NCBI GenBank assembly: GCA_902651635.1
Contig: CACRSC010000075.1
Coordinates: 474,244-538,243 of the forward strand
Direction: 5' to 3'
DNA: 64,000 nt
From: Mastigamoeba balamuthi
Lineage: Eukaryota; Evosea; Mastigamoebida; Mastigamoebidae
Position 1 is the stretch's first letter. Every line of letters starts with the position of its first letter. The position numbers were made by a program, and so were the translations under genes. Positions 1 through 17,033 of this stretch are shown in pieces. Below the pieces are notes generated by a model. It ran no database searches. It had not been told where the DNA came from and worked only from the letters and a program-made list of their open reading frames with translations.

Positions 1-643
1 AGCGCAGCACAGCGCACGCAAGGAAAAAATAAACTGAGGGCACGGGGAGCGCACCGGTGCGCTCGAAGGTGGCGGTGGTGGCGTTGACGGTGCGCAGGCG
101 GTCGGTGGTCGACATGGCGCCCACGAGCGGCACGCTGTAGCGCTGGAGCGCCGCCAGCAGCGCCGCCTCGTCGTCGCTCTCGCACGTGACGCCCGAGAGC
201 ATGAACGCGCACTCGTCCTCGACCAGGCGCCGCACGTTCTCCAGCATCTCCGCCTGCGGGGCCAAGGGGGGCGATTCGATGCGAGGAATCAGGAATCAGG
301 AATCCCACGTCACGCGCGAATCTTCCGAAAAGGTCGCATCCATGGCTTCGCGCGGAGCGGAGCGTCGGCGGACCCTGCTGGTGTGGTTGAGGGACCGGAG
401 GGTGTACTGGAGCGACGTGAGCTGGGAGGCCTCGGCGAGGGCCGCCCGGAGGCCGTCGGTGACGCCGCGCTCGACGAGCAGGCGCCCGGTGGTCTGCCCC
501 ACGACGACCTCGTTGGGCCGTGCACGCTGCGCGCACCGCTCGGCGACCTCCCGGGGCGTCAGCTGCCCCCGGGCGCACCAGCACAGCAGCACCAGCAGCA
601 CCAGCAGCGGCAGAAGCGGTCCGAGACGGTGCGAGGGCCCCAT
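1..643 (-). CDS. Receptor pseudokinase family, copy 1 (5' end only)
   Basis: Exon 1 is 643-374 (90 codons, start ATG at 643) and exon 2 is 253-55 (199 nt). The gene continues beyond the left edge. Exon 1 encodes a leucine-rich signal peptide, the family motif around VVVGQTTGR, a GLRAALAEAS helix and an N-glycosylation-type SLNHTS site just before the intron. Exon 2 encodes the first-lobe segment with DECAFMLSG and YSVPLVGAMS, matching the VVVGRPG and HYNVPLVG segments of the complete copies downstream. Exon 2 is exactly 199 nt with phase 0/1 borders, as in all the other copies. Transmembrane and kinase parts are not visible, so membership rests on the ectodomain and exon structure. The intron contains repeated GGAATCA words. 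Confidence 0.85.
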
Positions 644-1428
644 GTCGCTGTCGCGTCAGTTCGTCGCGGTGGGTGCGAGAGTGGGTGTCGCTAGCGGGGG
701 GCGTCAGAGAAGATGGGGGGTGTGGGGGTGTGGTCCGTGTGCTGGGGGCGATTTGGCGTGCTGCCTTGGTTGATCTTCTCTGCTTCTGCGAAAAGAGAGA
801 AAAAGAGGGGATCCGAGGGGAGAGCGCGCGGGTGCTGCACACCAGCGCCGCCCGGCGGTTCTGGTCCCAGAACGACCAGAGATGCACTTTTACGTGCACT
901 TTTCCCGTGAGGTGGGCGCTGAAATTCAGGCAGGTGCACACCACCTGCTTACCTGTTCTGCCCCACGGCTCGCTGCAGGGCAGCGGGCGGGCGCGGTCGC
1001 CGGGACTGTGGCGAGGGCGGATCACCGGACCCTTGGGGACCCTCGGTGCAGATCGTCTTTTCCCGGTGTACCGTTTTTCCAGCGTGACTGTGAGCCGCAT
1101 TATTCACACAACAGCCTGTTTTGGAGAGGAAAATAGTCCCGTCCTCGCGTTGTTTTCTGTCGCCCGAGCACGATAGCAATGGACCGCCTCGCCGATGGGC
1201 TGCGTCGGCCGGGGCACGCATTCACACCCGCAAGCCTGCATCTCGATCTGCCGTAGCGCTGGGCGGCGAAGGGGTTTCAGGCGCTCTCGGTGCACCTGCC
1301 GGGAACTTCAACCAAAGATTGCAGCAGAACAGGCGACGTTGTTGTTTGAATACTCGGCAGGCGCTGGCGGCGGGGAGCCAGCGAGAGGGGGGTGGGGGGT
1401 ACGGGGAAGGAGCGGGGAGGGTGCGCGG
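644..1428. other. Intergenic, no supported gene
   Basis: Several overlapping frames are open only because the DNA is GC-rich. None has a recognisable domain or a consistent splice model. The stretch separates the 5' end of the receptor gene at 643 from the 3' end of TVP23 at 1429, so it should hold the receptor promoter, but no motif is clear by eye. Confidence 0.6.
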
Positions 1429-2664
1429 TCACGAGGACGCGGTGGTCTGCGAGAGCAGCGCCTGCGCAGCGTACTGCACTGCGAGGCTCTTCACCTTCTT
1501 CCTCGCGTCGCGCGCGCACTTGATGTACCCGACCAGGTTGGCTGTGCGCGCGCGCGTTGGCGTCAGGGGGGCGATATTATCGCGATATCGCGATATAACA
1601 TAGAATCGGGAACAGGGGGAGATGCGCGGATCTTCGGAGGGGGGATACGCACATCCGTTGAGGGCGATGCCGATGATGACGATGACCATCCAGTCGATCT
1701 TGGGGGGCACGCTGAGGATGCAGGTGAGGAGGCAGAAGCCCCAGACGACGGGGGCCAGGATGAGGCAGGACCAGAAGATGATGCCCTCGAGCCTGTTGAG
1801 GCGCTCGCGGCCCTTGTCGTCGAGCGACTCGAAGCGCCAGACGCTCGAGCCGTCGTCGTGGACCTCGTTCCACCAGCGCAGGCCCACCATCAGCCGCCCC
1901 GCGATGTTCTTGGTCGTCCAGAAGTCAAACGCGATCGACAGCACCACCACCACAAACACCACCACGCTGCGTTGTCCCCAGTCCCCACACACACAGCCCC
2001 CCCGTCAGCAACAGAGAGCACCAGAGAGCCATCAGAGAGCAGCACAGCCCACCAGAGCACAGCGCCACACAGCCAACAAGCCAACGACAACTGCGGCACG
2101 ACGCAAACATCGGAGCACCAAAGTACAGAGCAGAGGGAGTGGGCCACCCCTGACAACGGCGCAGCGACACCCGCGGAGGGCCACCCGCTCGCTTGGCTGC
2201 GGGGGCCGAGACAGCGGGGCACAAAGCCGGACAAACCAAAAAGAAATGTAAATCACGCGCAGACCAACGCCACTGCACTCGGCAGCAGCGCCGCCAGAGG
2301 GCATGGGCGGGGGAGGGGCTGTGCCACCCAGCCGCAGGGAGCGCGAGGGAGGGGCGAGAGGGGTGTGTGCTGACAAGTTCTTGTAGAAGTAGAAGAGGAG
2401 CAGGTAGAGCAGCAGCGCCGAGATCTTCCAGAACAGGAAGAAGAACACTGTGACCTGCGGGTGGTGTCAGCGGCGCCCCCTGTTTCCTGTCCCATATTTG
2501 TCCGATTCGCCAAATGGGCCAATCGGAGAATTGGGGGGCGGAATTCGGCAATTGGCGGCGGCGCTGTCTGCGCGCACGGGGTGGTGGAACTTCTTCGGAG
2601 GCTGCTGGGGCCCCGCGAAGGCCTCGGGAGCGCCCTGGGAGAAGTCGGCGTCTGTGGCGGACAT
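1429..2664 (-). CDS. TVP23: TVP23-family Golgi membrane protein
   Basis: The four exons are 2664-2578, 2454-2375, 1966-1653 and 1541-1429, giving 197 residues, close to the usual size of this family. The diagnostic segment is DFWTTKNIAGRLMVGLRWWN, followed by SVWRFES and, after a second hydrophobic pair, NGSNLVGYIKC. This is the signature of TVP23/FAM18, a multi-pass protein of late Golgi membranes implicated in vesicle traffic. Four hydrophobic segments can be seen, two before and two after the GLRWWN loop. All introns have GT-AG ends and the phases close exactly. The third intron (1652-1542) carries a perfect TATCGCGATATCGCGATA palindrome. The neighbouring genes are unrelated. Confidence 0.93.
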
Positions 2665-2958
2665 GGCGGGTGTGTGCGCGCCGCGCAGTGTGTGTTGCTT
2701 TGCTCGGACGGTGCGGCCTGATTCGCTCCTCACCACATACGTCACAAATATCTTCCCAGAATCTGCCTCACGCCTCCCTCGGGCCTGACGCGTGCCTACG
2801 CCGGTCTCTCTCGCCCGGCAGTCACGCGCGTGAGTTGGCGTGAAGCTTGATGCGATCCTGTGCCCCACGATATTTCCACCAGCAGATACTGAGATTCTGG
2901 CCCTGGTATCTGTTAGTTACTTCTATTTTTAGCCGCTGTGCTGAGGGGGACCACCAGG

Positions 2959-3826
2959 ATGCCGAGGAGGGGCCAGGACGAGGACTACGACGAGGACGAG
3001 GAGGAGTACGACGAGACCGACGGCGCCAACGAGGACGGCGGCGAGACGGGCGGCGAGGGCGACGGCAGCGGCGAGGCCAACGCAGCGCCCAAGGAGCCCG
3101 AGCTGCCGCCGATGGGCATCTACGAGGGCCCCCGCAACGACAAGGGCGAGCGCGAGGGCGCCGCCAAGATGAGGTTCGCCGCCGGCGACGTCTACGAGGG
3201 CGAGTACAAGGTATCCCCACGCTCCACGCCCCGATCAAAAATTTTGGCGCTCGCGGGAATCGATCCGCGGACCTAAACTCTCACGCACGCCGTCCAGAGC
3301 GGCCTGCGCGAGGGGGCCGGGGTCTACACGTTCAAGGCGAGCGGCGCCAAGTACGAGGGCCGCTACGAGGCTGGGACCAGGAGCGGCCGCGGCGAGCTCA
3401 CGCTCCCCGACGGCCGCCGCTACGCCGGCGACTGGAAGTCCGGTCCGCGCAGAACCTTCCATGACGTGGTGCCGCTGACGTGTCGCACCCCCACTCCCCC
3501 AAGGCGCGCGCGAGGGCTCCGGGGAGATGCGCTACGCGTCGGGCGACCTCTACGCGGGGCAGTGGGCGGCGGACAAGCGCGAGGGGCGCGGGGCGTACAC
3601 GTACGCGGCGAGCGGGGCGCGCTTCGAGGGCGAGTGGCGCGCGGGGGCCATGCAGGGCCGCGGCAGGATCGAGTTCGGCGACGGCACCGCCTTCGAGGGC
3701 GAGTTCGCCAACGGCAAGCCCCTGGGCCGCGGGCTCTTCGTCGCCCCCTCGGGCGTCGCCATGCCCGGCGTCTGGGACGCGTCCGGCGTGTTCGTCGCCG
3801 ACCAGGACGCCCCCGACTGCGAGTGA
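2959..3826 (+). CDS. MORN-repeat protein
   Basis: The three exons are 2959-3210, 3298-3442 and 3504-3826, giving 239 residues. The first 50 residues are strongly acidic (Asp/Glu/Gly). After them come about six MORN repeats of the type YEGEYKSGLREGAGVYTF, YAGDW, YAGQW, FEGEW and FEGEF. MORN repeats form extended beta sheets and commonly act as scaffolds at membranes or the cytoskeleton; no enzymatic domain follows. The start is the first ATG in frame with the acidic region. The second intron ends in AAG, an unusual but in-frame acceptor that restores a perfect repeat register. The partner cannot be inferred. Confidence 0.88.
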
Positions 3827-3986
3827 CGGCCGCCCCGGCCAGTGAGGCAGGAACGGGAACTTCTGGGAATATTCTCGGATTCCCACTTCCTCCTCCACTC
3901 CCACCACCGCCACCACATCGCCGCAGGGGACCGGACACTGTAAGGATCGCCTTCTGATTGGTTCGTTCGACAGCTGCGCGGCGCGC

Positions 3987-5734
3987 TCACGGGCAGCGCT
4001 TCTCGATGATGGCCCTGCCGCTCTCGAGGAACTCCTGCCGCGAGATCCACAGCTGGTGGAACGACCCCAGCGACGCCAGAATCGACCCTCCGATCCACGC
4101 CTGCGATCGGTCGAACGGGGCGCGCGCGGTGGTTTTTTTGCCCCCGAGTCAATTGAAAAATCTCGCGCCAATATCTCCCCTCCCCCGCACGCACGGAATA
4201 CCTGCGCTCGTCGGGGTGCGACGAGGCGACGATCTTGCTCTTGTGGAGCTGCCCCGTGCCGCGGAGCTCGGCGCCGAGGCGCTCGGGGAGGCCCTGGAGG
4301 AGGCTGCTGCCGCCGGCGAGGACGATGGAGCTGCTGAGCGGCTGGCGTATGTCCGTGTCGCACTTGCCCAGGCACTCGAGCACCATGTCGTTGAGCGACT
4401 TGAGCCCCGCGTTGAGCGGCGCCGGGTTGAACAGCAGCTCGGGCACGCGGAACCTGTCCTGCCCGAGGTCGACGACGGTCCCGTCGGCCAGCTCGTACGC
4501 GCTGTCGCCCTGCAGCGCTGCCTGCGCGGCCTCTGCTGCAGCGCCCGCCCCCTGCTGCTGCTGCCCCTGCTGCCCCTGTTGCTGCTGCTGCTGCTGCTCG
4601 CCGGGCGCCTGGAGCCTGGGCGCCACGCGGCAGAGCGCGTGCTTGACGTCCTCGGCGACGAGGCGGACGCAGTGCGCGCGGTACGACTCTGTGCGGGCGG
4701 CGTAGTCGCTGGCGTCTGTGTGGACGACCTGCCACTCGCCCTTGAGCATCTTGAGCGGCCGCACGGCGCTGCGCAGGGCCCCGGCCTCGTCGCCCGCGCT
4801 GCTGGGGACGAACTTCCTCGCGAACGTGTACGGCGGCCGCAGCTCGACGTCGCGCGCGGCCACGCAGGCCTGCAGCTCGGCCGTCAGCCGCGCGCCGGCG
4901 AGGGGCGAGCAGACGAGGGGCCTGCGCAGCATGTGGCCCTCGTAGACGGGCGCCACGACCGTCTGGGCCGCGCCGACCTCGACGACCAGCGACGTGTGCT
5001 TGCCCATGGCGAAGGCCGTCAGCACGGGCGACTTGCAGAGGTAGACGGCGGGCGCCTCGAAGCGCTCGAGGACCAGCTCGGCGACGCGCTCGCGGTCGGC
5101 CCGCGAGGCCTGCGCGGGCTCGGCCACCAGCAGCGGGTGCTCGCGGGGCTCCACCCGCAGGCTCTCCACCAGCGCGTGCTGGTACAGCCTCTCCAGGCCG
5201 TCCCAGTCGCGCACCGCCGGGCCGTCGAGCACGGGGACGATCTCCATGCCGTCGTGCGGGTGCCTACGGGAGATATTGGTATCTGGGAAGGGAAAAATCT
5301 GGATTCCGAGAGGGAATGCGGAATCTGGGAGATTACTTGGCGGATCCGGCGGCTGCGCGCCACGTCTTGAGCGGCGTGATGGCGTCGCCGCAGCGCATGC
5401 GGCTGATGCGGCTGCGCTTGGGGGCCGCCCCGGCGTCGACCTCCATCTCGGCGGCCTCGGCGGCCACGACGCCCACGCACTGCGCGGGGGGGGAGATATG
5501 AGAGGGGAGATATCGCGGAGATATGCCGAGATATGTCAGCTCACGGATGAGAAGACCGCCTTGGGGGTGTCCTCGCCCGCGTAGCCCGCGCGCGTGCTGT
5601 GCGACCCCACGTCGATCACGAGCGCGCCGACCTCCTCTGCAGAGGTGGGGGAGGGCGGAAGGGGAGTGGTGAGGGGGCATCGCAACCTCGCGCGCAGCGA
5701 GAGGGGGCAGCGCACCGCCGCCGACCGCGATCAT
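3987..5734 (-). CDS. ARP4: Actin-related protein 4 / BAF53 homologue
   Basis: The five exons are 5734-5716, 5636-5545, 5479-5337, 5263-4195 and 4100-3987, giving 478 residues. The protein follows BAF53/Arp4 end to end: [20 protein letters not shown] near the N terminus, [20 protein letters not shown], the CDTDIR and [17 protein letters not shown] phosphate-loop region, DERRYS, and [13 protein letters not shown] ending in EKRCP. Arp4 is a nuclear subunit shared by SWI/SNF-type remodellers and NuA4/INO80-type complexes. It is about 50 residues longer than usual because of a Gln/Ala-rich insert before the [11 protein letters not shown] segment. The introns are 55-90 nt and contain AT-rich GAGATAT words. 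The first coding exon is only 19 nt. Confidence 0.93.
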
Positions 5735-5774
5735 CGCTGCTCCACGCTCGTCTGCCTGCGCGCGCCGGGTAGAT

Positions 5775-6518
5775 TTAGACCCTGATTTTCCCCCCTGATT
5801 TGTTTGTTTTCCGGCACAGAATCAGAAGAAAAATATCTACCGCAAGACACGAACACATCGACGGAACGACGGTACCGTACGCGACGATGGCGAGCAGCAC
5901 GGGGCTGACGATCGCGGAGGAGGCGCGGGCCAAGGCGATACGGGTGGTGGTGGAGTCCAAGGCGAAGCGCCTGCGGGAGGAGCGTGGCCTGGGCGACCCC
6001 CCAGCCCACCAGCGGGACCATCGCGACCAGCAGGACCAGCAGGACCCCGCACAGCAGCAGCCCGACGGCCAGCCCCCCGACCCCTGCCCCGCTGTTGCTG
6101 CTGCCCCCGCCAGGTCCTCGCTGGGGTGCCACAGGCGCGCCCGCACAGACGACTACCAGTAGGGGGGGCGGGAGGGCTGAGCACCGCTGCGCTGCTGCTG
6201 CGCAGTTCAGTTGATGCCCGGCCAGACTACACACACCCCCCTCTCTTCTGTGCTGGCCGCACACGCCACCCTCCTGTCGGCCGTCTCTCGGCGCGATGAT
6301 GCGCAGGCCTGCAGCGGCGGGCGGGCAGCCTGGAAGCACAGAAGCGCAAATGCAACACAATTCAATTGATGTCTGCCCTCTACCCCCCTGCTGGCCTTAC
6401 CTCGTCTCTCGGGCACCACTGCGCGCTGGCCTGCCTGCCTCGGTCCGTGCGAGGAGGAGGGTGACGGACTGCAGGCGGTGCGGCCTGGGAGGGCAGCAAA
6501 CAGAGCAAAAGCGCGCAT
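5775..6518 (-). CDS. Possible small membrane protein (weak)
   Basis: On the minus strand there is a Gly/Ser-rich stretch followed by a strong hydrophobic segment (GGLAVGLLLCGVLLVLLVAM, about 6070-6000). A splice that keeps frame would lead to a tail ending at the TAA at 5775. Upstream, an ATG at 6518 begins a weakly hydrophobic start (MRAFALFAALPG). The exons between these parts could not be joined convincingly. An opposite-strand reading frame (5887-6162, Ala/Gln-rich) is an alternative. The region also holds the Arp4 promoter. Treat this as a candidate only. Confidence 0.25.
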
Positions 6519-6592
6519 CCCGATCGGGCCAACACGCTGCCCCCTAAAAACAGGGGCTTCTGTAGCACAGGAAAAACTCCGCGGAGCCCGAA

Positions 6593-8564
6593 ATGCCCCT
6601 GCACCTCAGCCGCCGCTCGGCGCTCCCGCGTGCGGCGCTCTGCCTCGCGCTGCTGCTGGCCCGTGCCGCGTCCGCGGGCGGCTGGTGCTCCTCCGACGTC
6701 GCAGGCACGCAAGCGCCGTGGGCTCAGCAGCGCTCCCTCTCCGCTCCCTCCCGCAGTTCGTTTTCCCGCGGACTGCGCGCTGACTGCCTCTCGCGGGCTG
6801 CAAGTCGTCGCGACCCCGGGCTACATGTTCGACTCGGTCGCGGTGCTGGCCGAGGCCCCGGGGCGCTACTGGCGCGTGCGGGAGGCGTGCTGGAAGGTCC
6901 CACCCACGTTCCGCGGAGAGTCGTTCCGCGTCGCTGTGGGCCTCCGCGTCGACCGCCCGGACCTCCGCCAGCCAGGCACCGAGTTCAGTCGCGGCGAGGC
7001 CGTCGTGCGCGTCAGCAGGCCCGCGGGCGTCATCGCCGTGGACCTCGGGGCGCTCGTGGGGCTCGTCGTCAGCTCGCGGGCCGTGTGGGTTGTCCTGCGC
7101 GCGCTCAACGGCGCCATCCCGCTGGCCCTCTCCAACAGCTCCTGGGCTGGCCGCACGCTCTGGGGCAGCGCCAAGGCCTCTGCGTGGTACGCCCCCGCGG
7201 CGGACATCATCGCGGACGTCCGGACTGAGGAGAGCACGTCGCCGCCTCCTGAGCCGCCAGCGACGTACGCGCGTCTCAACTGAGCCCCCGCAGTCTGCGA
7301 GCACTGCGAGCGCTGCGACACGGACGCGGTCCTCTGCCTCGCGTGCAGCGCCGGGTCTGAGCCGTGGACCAACAGGAGCTGCTCCGAGTGCGCCGAGGGC
7401 ACCTGGAGCCCCGGGGACGACGCCCCGTGCCGAGGCACCCTCTCCGCTCGCCTTTGCGCGCCGCCAACGCCAACGCTGCTCCCCGCTGCTGCGTCGCAGG
7501 CGTCTCGCCCGTGGACTCGTGCCTGTCGTACAGCAAGGCGACCGGGGCGTGCGCTGCGTGCCCTCTCGGGTACGGCCGCAACGACACGGCCTGCGTGCAG
7601 TGCGAGCCCTCGTCGTTCAGCGACGGCGTCTCGGCCTGCGCTCTGTGCCCCGCAGACTGCGTCTCCTGCGACAACGTGAGCGGCTGCACGTGCCCCAAGG
7701 GCTTCGAGTACGACGGCGAGGCCGACGCGTGCGCGCCCTGCCCCGCTGCCGAGTGGAGCGCCGGCCGAGTCTGCACCGGTACGCTCCTCTCGACAGGGGG
7801 TCTCCTCGCGATGGCTGCTCACTGGGTGGGGCGCTCGGCCAGAGTGCCCCGACTCCAACTGCATGGCGTGCGACCCCACCAGCGGGGCGTGCGCCGAGTG
7901 CGCCAGGGGCTACGGGCCCACCGGCGGGCGGTGTCTTCCGTGCGAGGGCGCCACGTGGAGCGACGGGACCGCCGCGTGCACAGGCACGAGAGACCACCAA
8001 CAGTGACCGCGCTGACGCCATCCCGCTACCCCCACAGTATGCCCCAGCAGCTGCGCCAACTGCAGCCGCGAGCACGGGTGCCTCACGTGCGCGGCAGGGC
8101 ACGGGCTCGAGCTCAACGGCACGTGCGCGAGGTGCGCCGGAGGCCTCTGGAGCAACGGCACGGCCCCGTGCATCGGTCCGGCACCGCCCGCCCTGTCCGC
8201 CCTCGGCCGCTCTCACACGCGAGGCGCAGAGGGCCCGCGGGACTGCCTGGCGGTGCACAGCGGCAACGGGACATGCGCGCGGTGCGCCGAGGGCTTCTCG
8301 CTGCGGGGCGGGGGATGCGAGGACCAGAGCTCCCTCGGAGCCGGCGGCAACGGCAACTCCTCCCCGGCCTCGGCGGCGGCGGCCTCGTCGTCGTCGGCAG
8401 CCGTGGCCCTAGCGAGACCGAGTAGACGCAGAAGCGCGCTGGTGGTGCCCCTCGCTGCCTCTGGCGCCTCCGCAGCCCTGCTCGCTTCGATCGCACTGGC
8501 GGTGGCACTGCTGGCGCGAATCGCCATGTACGTCTCACTGCTGCTCTGCGAAGACGCCGACTGA
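6593..8564 (+). CDS. Cysteine-rich single-pass membrane protein built from phase-1 exon modules
   Basis: The seven exons are 6593-6704, 6757-7233, 7294-7434, 7500-7778, 7843-7983, 8038-8175 and 8230-8564, giving 540 residues. After a signal peptide comes a roughly 165-residue unrecognised domain. Then come about five cysteine-rich modules of some 47 residues each (pattern CxxC..CxxC..G, ending in W.(D/N)GT..C). These resemble furin-like or TNF-receptor-like repeats. A C-terminal transmembrane helix (about residues 505-530) and a short tail follow. Every intron is phase 1 and most module exons are 138-141 nt or twice that. Introns 1, 2, 3 and 5 fit only with GC donors (GCAC after an exon base). 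The end of exon 2 is the least certain. The likely role is a surface receptor or adhesin; no ligand is suggested. Confidence 0.75.
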
Positions 8565-9021
8565 CTGCGGGGGGAACGCAACGCAACGCAACGTGCACAG
8601 CAGAAAGAGAAGAGGGCGGCAGGACAGCGCCAGCGGCAGCAGCGCAGGAGAGAGCACCGAGACGGCTGCCAGAGAGGTCCCCGACAGCTGGCTCTGCAGC
8701 AGCGCGGGCGCCTGCGCGCAGCAGCAGCAGCAGCAGCAGCAGGAGCAGCAGGGGAGGCCCTCTGTGAGCTGGGCAGGGGCCGAGGAGGACGCGTGGGCGC
8801 ATCGGCAGACCGACAGCTTCGCAGCCCCGCAGAGCTGCCTGGCCACCGACAGCTCCGCAGTCTAAAAAAGAAGTCTATAGCACTCCCATCATATTGGCAT
8901 GATGTCACCGGCCACGTGGCGGGGATCGGAGCAGATATGTGGGTGACGGGAGATATTCCCTGGGTGTTTGGGGCCTCGATATTCGGAGGCCTTGTCTGTT
9001 GGGACTTGGGAGCCAACGGCA
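8565..9021. other. Intergenic with CAG run
   Basis: No supported gene. A run of about nine AGC/CAG triplets lies at 8718-8750. A lower-GC stretch with GATATT words (8930-8990) precedes the ATG of the next gene and is probably its promoter and 5' leader. Confidence 0.5.
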
Positions 9022-11085
9022 ATGCAGTCGCACGACGAGGAGCAGCGGCGCGTCGACGAGGCCTTCGCGGCCGTGGCCAAGAAGTACATCGAGCCCGTGC
9101 TGCGAGGCACATCATCTGCAGCCTCCTTGTCGTGTGTTTGTTCTGCTGTGTTGTGGTTTGTTTTTGTTTTGTTGAGTTTTGTTGTGTTCTGTTGTTCTGC
9201 AGTGGCCGTTTGTTGTGTTGGTGCAATTGCGGGGGCCCCGTGCGAGCTGAGCCGCGCACTCCTGGGCAGACTACGGCGAGGCGACGCACCGCGTGGAGAT
9301 CCGCCAGGAGCTCTTCCGCGTGGACGAGCGCGTGGTGCCCAGCACGGCCTTCACTGCTCCCTCTGCAGCCGTCACGCGTGTGCTGCCCCCAGGCCAGCAG
9401 CCCACTGCCCCCCGCTCTGCCCCTCTACTCCCCAGGCTGCGAGCACCAGCTGAGCACGCACGCTCCAGAGGTGAGGCTCGGGGCGCTGCTGACGCTGCAC
9501 ACGGCGCACGTGGACGCGCGGGACCAGAGGCCCATCGACGACCTCTACCGCCTCGAGGCGCTCTTCCAGCACCGCCAGCACCTCATGCTCGCCCTCCGCT
9601 GGCTCGCCACCGACGCCGACGCCGTGGGCCTCACCCCGCGCCAGCTGGCCTGCACGTGCGCGTTGCCCTCCAGCAGCAGCAGCGCCTGCGCCTGACGCTC
9701 GTCGTCGTCGTCGCTCTTGGTCGACCGCAGGACCTCGTGGCGGGTCGTGCGGTGGACAGACGTGGCCAGGAGCGCCAACTGGGGCGCCTGCGAGCGGCAG
9801 CAGGAGGCGGCAGCCCGCGAGGTCGTCGACTACGTGCTGGAGCTGCGCTGCACCAAGGCGCAGCTGCGCAGGGCGGGCGTCGAGGTGGCCGACGAGTACT
9901 GGTGGCCGCAGCACTGCGTCGCCCAGTGGCTCCGCCGCCTCAACCGCGAGCTCCCGCCCGACGAGGCTTGCAGGGAGCTCCCCACGGGCCCCGGCCACGA
10001 CCGCTTCATCCGGCACCTGGGCGCGCGGGTCTCTGCGGACCGCGGGGCGCGTGAACGCAGGCTCTCGACCGGCAAGTACAGGAAGCGGTGGGGCAGCAGC
10101 GACTGCCTCGCCCCGAGGTCCCCCGAGCCCCTGGCAGACGGCACGCAGAAGCAGCAGCAGCAGGGGCAGCAGCAGCGGGAGCAGCAGCCCAAGCGCGGTC
10201 AAAGCCTCCCGGGACCCGAGCCCGCAGGCAAGAGGAGGAGAGAGGCCCCTGGCTCCGACGGAGAGGACCCGGAGGCGCGCGGGCGACCGGAGGCTGGGGA
10301 GGGAGCATACTCTGCCTGGCCCCACTGCCGCAGAGGCCCCCAGCGCAGACACGCCGCCACCCGCAGCTGGTGCACCTTCAGAGCGCAAGCCACAGTGGGT
10401 GCAGACAGCCGCAGCTGCTCGCGCGGAGCCCAGCAGCCCAGATACCCGCGAGGACANTCCGCGCAAAGCCACCGCGCTCGAGCGCAGGCAGAAGGCCTTC
10501 TTGCAGAGCGGCCTAACGCTGGTCCAGCGAAGGGCGTCGGGCAGTGCCCCGACCACCGCCACCGAGCACAAACAGGACGTCAAGTCGGCCGCAGCCCCTC
10601 TGGAGGAAGCCAAGTACCGTGGGCCAACGGTGTTGGAGGGCGCAGTAGAGGGCAGAAGGGACGGAAGGCTGCGCCACCCCTCCGAGGGCACCCAGACGGA
10701 CGCACGTCCCGCCAAGCCGCCCTGCGAGATGGACTGCTACGCCTACGAATGCGCTGCCCCCGCGGCAGCGGCAGCTGTAGCAGCTGCGCCACCGCCGCAC
10801 GGGGCAACGGCAGCGGCAGGAGGGCCCGTCGCGATCAAGGGGGAGAAGAGGGAGGGCGCGCAGGGCCTCGCAGAGGACTCGGCGCTGCTGATCGCCAGCG
10901 CGCTGGTGTACTCGGACCCCGGGGAGCAGGAGCGCGAGCTCGCGCGCCTGCTGGGGCGGCTGCGCACCGTGCGGCCGCACGACTGCGAGATGGTGCTGGC
11001 GATCGCGCGCATGCACGACATCGCCCACGACTCGTTCGCGGCCATCGACCGCGTCGTGGACCTCAGCAAGTACCTCCCCTTCTGA
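9022..11085 (+). CDS. Q-rich protein of unknown function
   Basis: The five exons are 9022-9106, 9270-9341, 9436-9655, 9731-10227 and 10334-11085, giving 541 residues with all phases closing. The N-terminal 250 residues look folded (helical, with RVEIRQELFRVDERV and DEYWWPQHCVAQWLRRLNRE). Next is a low-complexity segment (QQQQGQQQREQQ, Pro/Ala-rich). The C-terminal 75 residues are helical (LLIASALVYSDPGEQERELA, ending DLSKYLPF). I do not recognise the family. Introns 1, 2 and 4 use GC donors (GAG/GCAC, CCCA/GCAC, CAG/GCAAG), and no GT alternative keeps the frame. The single N at 10457 makes one codon ambiguous. Composition matches the neighbours. Confidence 0.7.
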
Positions 11086-11190
11086 GAGCCTGCCCGGCGC
11101 TCTGGCGCAGCTCCCGCATGCAGAGAAAGAGAGCGCAGTGCATTGTTTGCCGGTATGGTACCGCCACGTAGTCCTGCCCGCCTCGCCCCC

Positions 11191-17033
<5,843 letters not shown>

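Noticed and set aside
383-1176. Plus-strand frames over the first receptor gene
   Set aside because: Shadows of the minus-strand exons and of GC-rich intergenic DNA; no splice or domain support.
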